Part shown: positions 52,303-60,068 of the stretch, piece by piece
Numbering within the stretch: position 1 is the stretch's first letter
Layout of the letters: every line of letters starts with the position of its first letter
NCBI RefSeq assembly: GCF_031880315.1
Contig: NZ_CP134771.1
Coordinates: 930,001 to 994,000, forward strand
Direction: 5' to 3'
DNA from: Pseudomonas baltica
Lineage (GTDB): Bacteria; Pseudomonadota; Gammaproteobacteria; Pseudomonadales; Pseudomonadaceae
Length of the DNA stretch: 64,000 nt
Program-made: the position numbers and the translations under genes
Notes under the pieces: model-generated
The model's database searches: none
Seen by the model: only the letters and a program-made list of their open reading frames with translations
Told to the model about the DNA's origin: nothing

Positions 52303-53238
52303 CTAGGCCAGACGATCCTGCGGCTCCCCGCCGGCCAATACATGCAACACGCCTTGGGTCACTGCGCTGGCCATGCGGATCAGTGATTGCTCGGTGGAAG
52401 CGCCGGTATGGGGGGTCAGCAGAACATTGGGCAGGTGCAACAGCGGATAGTCGGCCGCCATGCTGTCGAAGGCATAGACATCCAGCCCTGCGCCGGCGAT
52501 GACGCCCGACTGCAACGCCTCGATCAAGGCAGCCTCATCGATCAGCGGCGCACGGCCGGTGTTGATCAACAACGCGGTCGGCTTCATTTCCCGCAACTGC
52601 TGGGCGCCGATAAGGTGGTTGGTTTGCGGCACGCTGGGCACGTGCAGTGAAACGATATCGCTGCTGTTGAGCAGCCCCTTCAGGCTCTCGACCCGCCCCA
52701 TGCCCAAAGCCGCCAATTGTTCGCACGTGGCGCTGCGCGCCAACACCTGAACCCGCATACCCAACGCCAGCGCCAGCGACCCGGTTGCCCTGCCGATTGC
52801 GCCAAAACCGACCAGCCCCAGTGTCTGCCCGTGCAACTCGCGCAACTGCGCCCGGAACCTGAATGCCATGTCCCCGGCCCGCGCGGCCTGATCGCTTTGC
52901 AGCAACTGTTTGCTCAGCGCAAGCATCAGGGTCAGCGCGTGTTCGGCTACAGAGCGGGCGTTGCGTCCGGGGGTGTTGAACACCGCAATGTTGAAGTCCC
53001 GTGCGGCCGTCAGGTCGATATTGTCGAATCCTGAGCCGTGCACTCCGATGACGCGCAGATGCCTGAAGCGCGCCATCTCCGGGCGGCCGAACCGATCGCT
53101 GCGAAAAATGCCCGCCACGACCTGCTCTGGATCGGCGTGTGCGCAGGCCTGCTCACCAATCAAGGGCTCCAGGCCCGCAATACGCAATATCTCGATGCCA
53201 CTGGGGTGAATAGGTTGCGGCATCAGACACTGCTTCAT
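52303..53238 (-). CDS. D-isomer-specific 2-hydroxyacid dehydrogenase family protein
   Basis: A 311-residue NAD-dependent dehydrogenase: 'VIGVHGSGFDNIDLTAAR', cofactor motif 'LGLVGFGAIGRATGSLALAL', 'INTGRAPLIDEAAL' (catalytic Arg) and 'LTPHTGAST' (catalytic His). The acidic partner normally in 'ALDVFE.EP' is unclear here ('GLDVYAFDSM'). It would reduce or oxidise a 2-hydroxy/2-oxo acid, consistent with an aminotransferase product. GAGGG near the ATG at 53238 decides the start. Divergent from the DUF1989 gene; both flank a GGTATACC palindrome. Confidence 0.83.
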   Translation of the reverse strand: MKQCLMPQPIHPSGIEILRIAGLEPLIGEQACAHADPEQVVAGIFRSDRFGRPEMARFRHLRVIGVHGSGFDNIDLTAARDFNIAVFNTPGRNARSVAEHALTLMLALSKQLLQSDQAARAGDMAFRFRAQLRELHGQTLGLVGFGAIGRATGSLALALGMRVQVLARSATCEQLAALGMGRVESLKGLLNSSDIVSLHVPSVPQTNHLIGAQQLREMKPTALLINTGRAPLIDEAALIEALQSGVIAGAGLDVYAFDSMAADYPLLHLPNVLLTPHTGASTEQSLIRMASAVTQGVLHVLAGGEPQDRLA

Positions 53239-53360
53239 GGCGCCCTCACGGGATGTGGCTGGGAATAGCGTGGTGGCATTTACCTTGCATTCCACCGGTA
53301 TACCGAGAATCTACCAGAACTGAACGCCTTCTGCGATTCGTTCCCGCCAGAGAGGACGCC

Positions 53361-53996
53361 ATGCCCCGCTTAACGCCCGACGATGATTCACAGCAGATCC
53401 TCAAGGCGACACGAGGGACCGCCATCGAGCTGTACAAGGGAGAGGCCATCCGGATCACCAACCTGCATGGCAGTCAGGTGGTCGACACCTGGGCCGTCAA
53501 CCTTCTGGACTCTAGCGAGTGCGGTGCCTTGGAACATACCCGCTCGATCAACAGCAATATATTCTTTGAAACAGGCATGACACTGGTCAGCAACCTGCGC
53601 CGGCCCATGCTCACGCTGATCGAAGACACTTCGCCCGGTCGCCACGACACCCTGCTGTGCCCGTGCAATAGCGCTATTTACCAAGAGTTGGGCTGCACCG
53701 ACTATCACCGCAGCTGCACCGACAACTTTCACGAGGCACTCGCCGAGCGGGGAGTCGCCTGCAGTTACACGCCCGCGTCGCTGAACCTGTTCATGAACAT
53801 TCCAGTGGCCGATGACGGCAGCGTGCAGCGCGTGCCGCCACGTTCAAGGCCCGGCGACAGCGTCACCCTGCTCGCTGAAATGGACGTGCTGGTGGTGCTC
53901 TCGGCCTGCCCGCAGGACATCACGCCGATCAACGGCGCCGAACGTCAGCCCAGCGACATCGCCTGGGTCATCCAAACTCTTAGCGCTCAGGAATGA
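53361..53996 (+). CDS. DUF1989 / urea-carboxylase-associated family protein
   Basis: A 211-residue protein with 'GTAIELYKGEAIRITNLHGSQ', 'VVDTWAVNLLD', 'CPCNSAIYQELGC' and 'LNLFMNIPV', the DUF1989 pattern. Relatives CgdA and CgdB form carboxyguanidine deiminase in guanidine breakdown. Here only one such protein is encoded, with no urea/guanidine carboxylase or allophanate hydrolase nearby, so the reaction is probably different. It may act on a related C=N compound, or be an uncharacterised member. Its stop is four bases before the ATPase start. The ATG has AGAGG six bases upstream. Confidence 0.85.
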   Translation: MPRLTPDDDSQQILKATRGTAIELYKGEAIRITNLHGSQVVDTWAVNLLDSSECGALEHTRSINSNIFFETGMTLVSNLRRPMLTLIEDTSPGRHDTLLCPCNSAIYQELGCTDYHRSCTDNFHEALAERGVACSYTPASLNLFMNIPVADDGSVQRVPPRSRPGDSVTLLAEMDVLVVLSACPQDITPINGAERQPSDIAWVIQTLSAQE

Positions 53997-54000
53997 CCCC

Positions 54001-54807
54001 ATGAACCAAGCCGTCAAACCGATGCTGCGCATCAAGGAACTGAGCAAAAGCTACGGCGATCTGCATGTGCTCAAGAACGTCGCTTTGGATGTCTACCCGG
54101 GTGAAGTGGTTTCGATCATCGGCGCCAGCGGGTCCGGTAAAAGCACCTTTCTACGCTGCCTGAACGTCATGGAAATGCCCCAGGAAGGGTTCATGGAGTT
54201 TGAGGATTTCTCGTTCGATTTTCGCGACGGGGCCCGAGCCCAGCCAACCCCCGATCAATTACGCGCCTTGCGTGCCCAGATAGGCATGGTCTTCCAGAGC
54301 TATAACCTGTGGCCGCACAAGACCGTGCTGCAAAACGTCATCGAAGCGCCGATGCGCGTGCTGAAAATCCCCAGAGCGCAGGCCATCGAGGAAGGCGAAG
54401 CGCTGCTGACCAAAGTCGGGCTGTTCGACAAGTGCCACCAATATCCCGGCAAGTTGTCCGGTGGCCAGCAGCAGCGCGTCGCGATTGCCCGTGCGCTGGC
54501 GATGAAGCCCAAGGTGATGTTGTTCGACGAAGCCACCTCGGCGCTCGACCCTGAACTGGTCGGCGAAGTGCTGGCGTTGATTGCCGCTCTGGCTGGCGAA
54601 GGCATGACCATGCTGCTGGTAACCCACGAAATTGCCTTCGCCCGCGATGTCGCCAGCCGCGTGCTGTATTTCGATCAAGGCTGCATCGCCGAGGACGGCC
54701 CCCCTGAAGAAGTGCTGCGCAATCCGAAGAACGAGCGCCTGCGCCAGTTTCTCAAGCGCATCCTGCGTGAAGACATCACTCCGTCAGCCCTGGAGCAACC
54801 GCGATGA
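54001..54807 (+). CDS. ABC importer ATP-binding protein, polar amino-acid type
   Basis: A 268-residue ATPase with Walker A 'GASGSGKSTFLRC', Q-loop 'GMVFQSYNLWPHKTV', signature 'LSGGQQQRVAIAR', Walker B 'VMLFDEATSALDPEL' and switch 'VTHEIAF'. Walker B ends in DEATSALD, as in HisP/GlnQ-type proteins. It overlaps the permease start by four bases (ATGA). Partner binding protein is probably the one at 48807. Confidence 0.92.
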   Translation: MNQAVKPMLRIKELSKSYGDLHVLKNVALDVYPGEVVSIIGASGSGKSTFLRCLNVMEMPQEGFMEFEDFSFDFRDGARAQPTPDQLRALRAQIGMVFQSYNLWPHKTVLQNVIEAPMRVLKIPRAQAIEEGEALLTKVGLFDKCHQYPGKLSGGQQQRVAIARALAMKPKVMLFDEATSALDPELVGEVLALIAALAGEGMTMLLVTHEIAFARDVASRVLYFDQGCIAEDGPPEEVLRNPKNERLRQFLKRILREDITPSALEQPR

Positions 54808-55460
54808 ATCAGTTGTACAGCGACATTGTTCTTTACGGCGCCGGCTTCATGGAAGCCGCCTGGCTGGTCCTGCTGATTACCTTGGCGACCATCGTCCTGA
54901 GCTGGGTGTTCGGCTTGCTGGCGGTGCTGGGCAAACGTTCCAAATTCGGCGGGCTGCGGGCAATCGCCAGCTTCTATGTGTGGTTCATCCGCGGCACGCC
55001 GGCATTGATTCAGGTGTTCATCATCTACTTCGGGCTGCCGCAACTGGGGCTCAACCCTTCACCGTTCATGGCTGGCGTGATCGCGCTGGGCCTGAATAGC
55101 GGTGCCTACGTGGCAGAAATCATTCGCTCTGGATTGCTGGCGATTCCCCAGGGCCAATTCGAGTCGTCGCAAGCGCTGGGCATGAGTCATCCGGAAACCA
55201 TGGTGCGCATCGTCCTGCCTCAGGTGTTCCGGATCATCCTGCCGCCGCTGACCAACGAGGCCATTTCCGCGCTGAAGAATACGTCGCTACTGTCCACCAT
55301 CACCGTGGTCGACCTGACGATGTATGCACAGACCATTATTTCCACGACCTTCCGCCCGTTCCAGTTTTTCATTGCCACGGCGCTGATCTACCTGGTCCTG
55401 ACCACGCTGCTGACGCAGATGGCGTCCTGGATGGAGCGCCGTCAGACGCGTTTGAGCTAA
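54804..55460 (+). CDS. ABC importer permease, polar amino-acid type
   Basis: A 218-residue permease with 'FYVWFIRGTPALIQVFIIYF', 'NSGAYVAEIIRSGLLAIPQGQFE' (EAA-loop region) and five helices. It is closely similar in layout to the permease at 38505. No second permease is present. Translationally coupled to the upstream ATPase. Confidence 0.9.
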   Translation: MNQLYSDIVLYGAGFMEAAWLVLLITLATIVLSWVFGLLAVLGKRSKFGGLRAIASFYVWFIRGTPALIQVFIIYFGLPQLGLNPSPFMAGVIALGLNSGAYVAEIIRSGLLAIPQGQFESSQALGMSHPETMVRIVLPQVFRIILPPLTNEAISALKNTSLLSTITVVDLTMYAQTIISTTFRPFQFFIATALIYLVLTTLLTQMASWMERRQTRLS

Positions 55461-55548
55461 GCGCGTTGAGTGGGCAGCCATCACCGCTCAAGTGGGGCCG
55501 CGTGCTATCGCGCGATGAGCGACACAGCGTAAAATCCGCACGTTAATT

Positions 55549-55575
55549 GGCGGCCGCTCGCACTGATCGGCCGCC
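55549..55575. terminator. GC hairpin downstream of the second ABC importer
   Basis: An eight-pair stem (GGCGGCCG / CGGCCGCC) with an 11-base loop lies about 90 bases after the permease stop and just before the GntR start; CTTTTTC follows six bases later. It may terminate the importer transcript or be an operator for the GntR gene at 55614. Confidence 0.4.
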
Positions 55576-55613
55576 GATCCACTTTTTCCGATAGCCATTG
55601 TGTGAAGTGACTC

Positions 55614-56327
55614 ATGGAACCGATCAAATCCACGGCCGACTTCCTCGGTGAGCGGGAACAGAATCTCAGCGCCAAGGCGTATGACGCCATGCTGCAGATG
55701 CTCATCAGCCGCGAGCTGCCCGCCAATACCGTGCTGCAGGAGCGCAGGCTCGCCGAGTTGCTGAATATCTCCCGTACCCCGGTGCGCGATGCCCTCACTC
55801 GGCTGGAAAATGAAGGCATGATCAGTCGAACCGCGGGGCGCACCTTGGTGGTCCGGCAGTTTTCAATCCGCGAATTGATCGAAACGCTGCACGTGCGCCG
55901 TACGCTGGAGGCCGAAGCCGCGCGCTTGGCCGCAGGTCGCGTGCCCGCCGCCGAGCTCGACGAGCTGGAAGCCAGCGTGCGGCGTCTGCTTGCCGCCGAA
56001 GTGCCCGACGCCGAGGAAGACTGGATCGTGGACAGCAAGCTGCACCAGATGATCTCCCATTACAGCGGCAACCTGCTGCTGACCCAGTACATTGAAACGC
56101 TGCGCTTGAAAACCCGCATGTTCAACCTGAGTGTCGCGCCGGAACGTTTTGAAAGTGCTCATCATGAGCATCTGGCGATCGTGCAAGCATTGAAGGTCGG
56201 TTATCAGGAGCATCTGGCGATCATCGCGGCGCTGCGCTCTGGCGATGCGAACACCGCGCAAAGCGCCGCTGCGGCGCACATCGACAGCGTTCGCCAAGGC
56301 ATCATCAGTCGCTTCAGCCAGCTTTGA
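55614..56327 (+). CDS. GntR-family FCD-type regulator with an internal duplication
   Basis: A 237-residue GntR protein: one winged helix ('LAELLNISRTPVRDALTRLE') and an FCD ligand domain ('LHVRRTLEAEAARLA', 'DSKLHQMISHYSGN'). Near the C-terminus 'EHLAIVQALKVGY' is followed at once by 'EHLAIIAALRSGD', a 14-residue near-repeat of the metal-site helix ('EH.aI..AL..gD'). Family members have one copy. The metal-binding His may therefore be duplicated or displaced. It follows the ABC importer and is convergent with the next GntR gene. Confidence 0.83.
   Translation: MEPIKSTADFLGEREQNLSAKAYDAMLQMLISRELPANTVLQERRLAELLNISRTPVRDALTRLENEGMISRTAGRTLVVRQFSIRELIETLHVRRTLEAEAARLAAGRVPAAELDELEASVRRLLAAEVPDAEEDWIVDSKLHQMISHYSGNLLLTQYIETLRLKTRMFNLSVAPERFESAHHEHLAIVQALKVGYQEHLAIIAALRSGDANTAQSAAAAHIDSVRQGIISRFSQL
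56167..56223. repeat. 42-bp tandem duplication inside the GntR gene
   Basis: The 15-base string GAGCATCTGGCGATC starts at 56167 and again at 56209, exactly 42 bases apart. The unit is in frame and the copies have diverged between, so it is an old, tolerated insertion. Confidence 0.75.
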
Positions 56328-56415
56328 TCCGTCGGCATTGCGCGACCAGCGCCAGGGAATGCGGGTGCAATTTGAAGTTCGTCGGGCTAAGGGTCGACGA
56401 CTACACGACTGGCGC

Positions 56416-57429
56416 TCAACTCAGACGCGTCAGATAAGGCGGCAGGTCAGGCTCGGGCAGTACCGACAATACCTTGAGACGTTGCAGCGTTCGATCCCGG
56501 GCGCGCAACAAATGATCACGCAGACTGAGCGCCGCCGAGTCGACATTGCCATGCAGCAAGGCTTCGATGACCAGCCGGTGCTCAATCAATGTGGCCTCGT
56601 CAACGCCCATTCCCAATGCATCATGAAAGATGCGGCTGACGTTCATCGGGCTCTGACATTGCTGAATCAGCACGGCCATCTTGCGGTTGCGCAGGCCGCC
56701 CAGGCAATGCTGGTGCAGATCCCGCTCCAGTTGATCGACCGCCTCACGCGTCGCGTTGGCTGCATCCCCCTGCAACTGCGCGATGCGCTCGAGCATGGCC
56801 TGCAATTGCGGATGCGACAGCTGGGCAGCCGTCTGCTGCAAGGCCTGCGGTTCGAGCAAGGCGCGCAGTTCATAGTCATCGCTGATTTCGCGCGCCGTCA
56901 ACGGCCCCGCCAGCCACTGGGCATAGGGTTCCTTTTCGACCAGGCCGCGGTCACGCAGACGCAACAGGGCTTCGCGCACCACGCTGCGGCTCACCCCCAG
57001 ATATTCGGCGGCCCGCTGTTCATCCAGGCGGTAATGCCCGAACACCATCACCGTTGATACACACGCGGCGATGTCGTCATACACCCGCTCGCCCAGTGGG
57101 CGCAGGTCGATCAGCTCTTCATGGGTTTCCAGACCCAGCAACTGCCGAGTCAAGGGCAAGCGCTGGGCAGGCAGGTCCAGCCCCTCGGGATTGATCAGGT
57201 AGCCGCGGCCTTCGAAACGACTGATCAGCCCCTCTTCATGCAGCAGGGTCAACGCTTGGCGCACCGGTACGCGACTGGTCGCGAACAGCTGCGCCAACGG
57301 CCCTTCCACTAGCACCAGCCCAGGCTCGGCGAGGCCCTGGATTATCGCGTCACGCAAAGCACTGCGGATCAGTTCGTAGCGAGGGGCACTGCGGTTTTCG
57401 TCAGTTACGGCGTCTTCTTCGACCAGCAT
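56416..57429 (-). CDS. GntR-family regulator with two winged helices and FCD domain
   Basis: A 337-residue regulator. First winged helix near residues 15-80 ('YELIRSALRDAIIQGLAEPG', 'ATSRVPVRQALTLLHEEGLI'), second near 115-170 ('GHYRLDEQRAAEYLGVSRSV', 'VREALLRLRDRGLV'), then an FCD domain from about 185 ('ISDDYELRALLEPQALQQ'). It shares its unusual two-HTH layout with the regulator at 45639. It is divergent from the amidase operon across a gap with a perfect palindrome and probably controls it. Confidence 0.83.
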   Translation of the reverse strand: MLVEEDAVTDENRSAPRYELIRSALRDAIIQGLAEPGLVLVEGPLAQLFATSRVPVRQALTLLHEEGLISRFEGRGYLINPEGLDLPAQRLPLTRQLLGLETHEELIDLRPLGERVYDDIAACVSTVMVFGHYRLDEQRAAEYLGVSRSVVREALLRLRDRGLVEKEPYAQWLAGPLTAREISDDYELRALLEPQALQQTAAQLSHPQLQAMLERIAQLQGDAANATREAVDQLERDLHQHCLGGLRNRKMAVLIQQCQSPMNVSRIFHDALGMGVDEATLIEHRLVIEALLHGNVDSAALSLRDHLLRARDRTLQRLKVLSVLPEPDLPPYLTRLS

Positions 57430-57729
57430 CGGCTGCCATCCCTACTGTAGTGGGGAAATTCTCTCACACCTGCGGGACGACGGAGCGTCGACCCTCAGCA
57501 CCAAAGTGGGGCCAGAAGTAGCAAGCGTGTTACTTTTCTGCGCACAAATGGTTATTTATTAAATATATACATTTGTTAACAGCGCGCATCATATTTTAAC
57601 GAACCGCTCTGTCCCGCGATTGCCAATGCATGATCTCTGCCGGCTAACCGCTTGGCACGATGCCTGCTACATAAAACGTATCTATGCAGCAAATGTACAT
57701 TTGTTGATATACGTTTTTTGGAGCGCTTC
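57430..57729. promoter_or_regulatory. Divergent control region with perfect palindrome and repeated half-site
   Basis: The 300-base AT-rich gap between GntR and amidase genes holds the perfect 14-bp palindrome CAAATGTACATTTG at 57690-57703, flanked by AAAACGTAT (57673-57681) and ATACGTTTT (57709-57717). The string TACATTTGTT occurs in it (57696) and again at 57568, 128 bases upstream. The palindrome is 27-40 bases before the amidase ATG, a repressor-like position. The ribosome site GGAG is at 57720. Confidence 0.65.
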
Positions 57730-59091
57730 ATGCCATTCGATTTCGCCACCGCCGATGGTCACGACCTGGCTCATGCCTATGCCATCGGCCAAACCGATCC
57801 CGTCGAGGCGTTTGAAGCCGCGCTGGAGCGCTTGCCAGTGGCAGAACATGCCTTTATCGCGCTGACTCAAGGTCGCGGCCGACGCGAAGCCGAGGCAGCG
57901 CGCTGGCGCTGGCTGGACCACGGCCCCTTGTCTGCGCTTGATGGTGTGCCAATCGCCTGGAAAGACCTGTTCGACATGAAGGGCATGGTCACCACCGCCG
58001 GAGCCGCCATCCGCCGCCATGCGGAGACCGCGCCGCAAGATGCGGCCCTGGTGAGCAGACTCGCTCAGGCCGGCATGGTCAGCCTCGGCAAGACAAACCT
58101 GAGCGAACTGGCCTACTCGGGGTTGGGCCTGAACCCGCATTTCGGGACGCCGATCAACCCGCGTTTTTCTGCAGCGCCACGGGCACCGGGCGGATCGTCC
58201 AGCGGTTCGGCCATTGCCGTGGCGGCAGGTGTCGTGCCCATTGCAATGGGCACGGATACAGCGGGGTCGATTCGCATCCCGGCCGCCTTCAACGGCTTGG
58301 TCGGCTACCGCAGCAGCCGCAAAAGATATGGCTTCGCCGGAGTCTTCGGGCTGGCCCGCTCGCTCGACGCCTTGGGGCCGATCACGCGCAGCGTGCGGGA
58401 CGCCATCGCCCTCGACCAACTGTTCACCCACACCCATATGAACCTTGACACCGCCGACCTGCGCGGCCTGCGACTGCGGGTCGACGAAGCCACGCTGAAC
58501 GATCCCCGCGTGCAACCGGCAGTGCGCGACAACCTGGAGCACTGCCTGCAACGCCTGGGCAGCGCTGGCGCGCACATCGATCGCCGCCCGCTGCGGGCAT
58601 GGCAATCGGCGCTGGACTGCATTGCCCAGCAAGGCTGGCTTGGTGCCGCAGAGGCGTTCGCCTCCCACGAGCGACTGCTCGACAGTGCCGACGCGGCCGG
58701 ACTCGACCCCCGCGTGCGTCGGCGCCTCGAAGCCGCCCGCTCGATGCCGGCCAGTCGCCAATTGCGGCTGTACGAGCAGCGCGGGCTATTGCAGGCGCAG
58801 TTGCACAGCGAACTCGACGGCGCCTTGTTGATCACCCCTACCGTCGCCCATGTCGCCCACTTGCTCGAGCCGCTGCAAAGCGATGACGAACTGTTCGCCA
58901 GCACCAATCTGGCCACGTTGCGCCTGACCATGCCCGGGAGCCTGCTGGACATGCCAGGGGTGACGCTGCCCAGCGGCGTCGACGGCGATGGGCTGCCCAC
59001 CGGCCTGCTGCTCGCCGCGTGCAGCGGCAACGACATCGCTGTACTGCGCGCCGCGCTGGCCGTGGAAACATTGCTCAAGCAACACCCCTGA
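57730..59091 (+). CDS. Amidase-signature family amidase
   Basis: A 453-residue amidase with the Ser-cisSer-Lys triad: Lys78 ('PIAWKDLFDMKG'), cis-Ser156 in 'PGGSSSGSAIAVAAG' and Ser180 in 'GTDTAGSIRIPAAF'. It hydrolyses an amide to acid and ammonia. ATG 57730 has GGAG six bases upstream. As first gene of a seven-gene operon with a cyclic-imide-hydrolase-like protein, it could cleave the half-amide made by ring opening of a cyclic imide; this order is inference. Confidence 0.88.
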   Translation: MPFDFATADGHDLAHAYAIGQTDPVEAFEAALERLPVAEHAFIALTQGRGRREAEAARWRWLDHGPLSALDGVPIAWKDLFDMKGMVTTAGAAIRRHAETAPQDAALVSRLAQAGMVSLGKTNLSELAYSGLGLNPHFGTPINPRFSAAPRAPGGSSSGSAIAVAAGVVPIAMGTDTAGSIRIPAAFNGLVGYRSSRKRYGFAGVFGLARSLDALGPITRSVRDAIALDQLFTHTHMNLDTADLRGLRLRVDEATLNDPRVQPAVRDNLEHCLQRLGSAGAHIDRRPLRAWQSALDCIAQQGWLGAAEAFASHERLLDSADAAGLDPRVRRRLEAARSMPASRQLRLYEQRGLLQAQLHSELDGALLITPTVAHVAHLLEPLQSDDELFASTNLATLRLTMPGSLLDMPGVTLPSGVDGDGLPTGLLLAACSGNDIAVLRAALAVETLLKQHP

Positions 59092-59162
59092 CCGCCTGAA
59101 TTCAAACGCCCGGGACCCGGCCCAGGCGTTTGCCAGCAATACGCCGGGACGAGGATGCAAGC

Positions 59163-60044
59163 ATGGCTAAAGAAATTCTGGTATCGATCGGCGTCGACGT
59201 CGACGCGGTGGCTGGCTGGCTCGGTTCGTACGGCGGCGAAGATTCGCCGGACGATATCTCCCGCGGCATGTTCGCCGGCGAAGTCGGTGCACCGCGCCTG
59301 CTCAAGCTGTTCAAGAAATACGATCTGCGCACCACCTGGTTCATCCCCGGCCACTCGGTAGAAACCTTCCCCGAGCAGATGAAGGCCGTCGCCGAGGCGG
59401 GCCACGAAGTCGGCATCCATGGCTACAGCCATGAAAATCCGATCGCCATGACCGCCGAGCAGGAGGAGATCGTCCTCGACAAGTCCATCGCGTTGATCAC
59501 CGAACTGACGGGCCGTCGCCCCACCGGTTACGTCGCGCCCTGGTGGGAATTCAGCCGCGTCAGCAACGAGTTGCTGCTGAAAAAAGGCATCAAGTACGAC
59601 CACAGCCTGATGCACAACGACTTCAGCCCCTACTACGTGCGAGTTGGTGATACCTGGACCAAGATCGACTACAGCCAGCACCCCGACACCTGGATGAAAC
59701 CACTGGTGCGCGGCGAAGAAACCGACCTGGTCGAAATCCCGGCCAACTGGTACCTCGACGACCTGCCACCGATGATGTTCATCAAGAAATCGCCGAACAG
59801 CCACGGCTTCGTCAACCCGCGTCATCTGGAAGAAATGTGGCGCGATCAGTTCGACTGGGTCTACCGCGAACATGACTACGCCGTGTTCCCGATCACCATC
59901 CACCCCGATGTCTCCGGTCGCCCACAGGTGCTGTTGATGCTCGAACGCTTTATCGAGCACATGCAAGGCCATGCCGGTGTGCGCTTCGTGACCATGGATG
60001 AAATCGCCGACGACTTCATCAAACGCCAACCCCGCCAGCGCTGA
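59163..60044 (+). CDS. Polysaccharide-deacetylase-fold hydrolase, probable cyclic imide hydrolase
   Basis: A 293-residue NodB-like metal hydrolase: '[20 protein letters not shown]', '[13 protein letters not shown]', '[14 protein letters not shown]' (His-x3-His metal pair), 'VAPWWEFS' and '[11 protein letters not shown]'. The length and these blocks agree with what I recall of the Pseudomonas cyclic imide hydrolase (293 residues, deacetylase-like, not hydantoinase-like) and of H. pylori PgdA. It has no signal peptide, so a cytosolic small ring substrate is more likely than peptidoglycan. Start with GAGG eight bases upstream. Directly follows the amidase. Confidence 0.83.
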   Translation: MAKEILVSIGVDVDAVAGWLGSYGGEDSPDDISRGMFAGEVGAPRLLKLFKKYDLRTTWFIPGHSVETFPEQMKAVAEAGHEVGIHGYSHENPIAMTAEQEEIVLDKSIALITELTGRRPTGYVAPWWEFSRVSNELLLKKGIKYDHSLMHNDFSPYYVRVGDTWTKIDYSQHPDTWMKPLVRGEETDLVEIPANWYLDDLPPMMFIKKSPNSHGFVNPRHLEEMWRDQFDWVYREHDYAVFPITIHPDVSGRPQVLLMLERFIEHMQGHAGVRFVTMDEIADDFIKRQPRQR

Positions 60045-60068
60045 CCTTTATCCCGCCGAGGATTGACC

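Noticed and set aside
53812..54000. N-terminal extension of the second ABC ATPase
   Set aside because: It is the DUF1989 gene read in another frame; the ATG at 54001 starts normal ATPase homology.
58305..60029. A 574-residue minus-strand open frame over the amidase and deacetylase-fold genes
   Set aside because: Shadow of GC-rich coding DNA; both plus-strand genes have full family motifs and ribosome sites, the antisense peptide has none.
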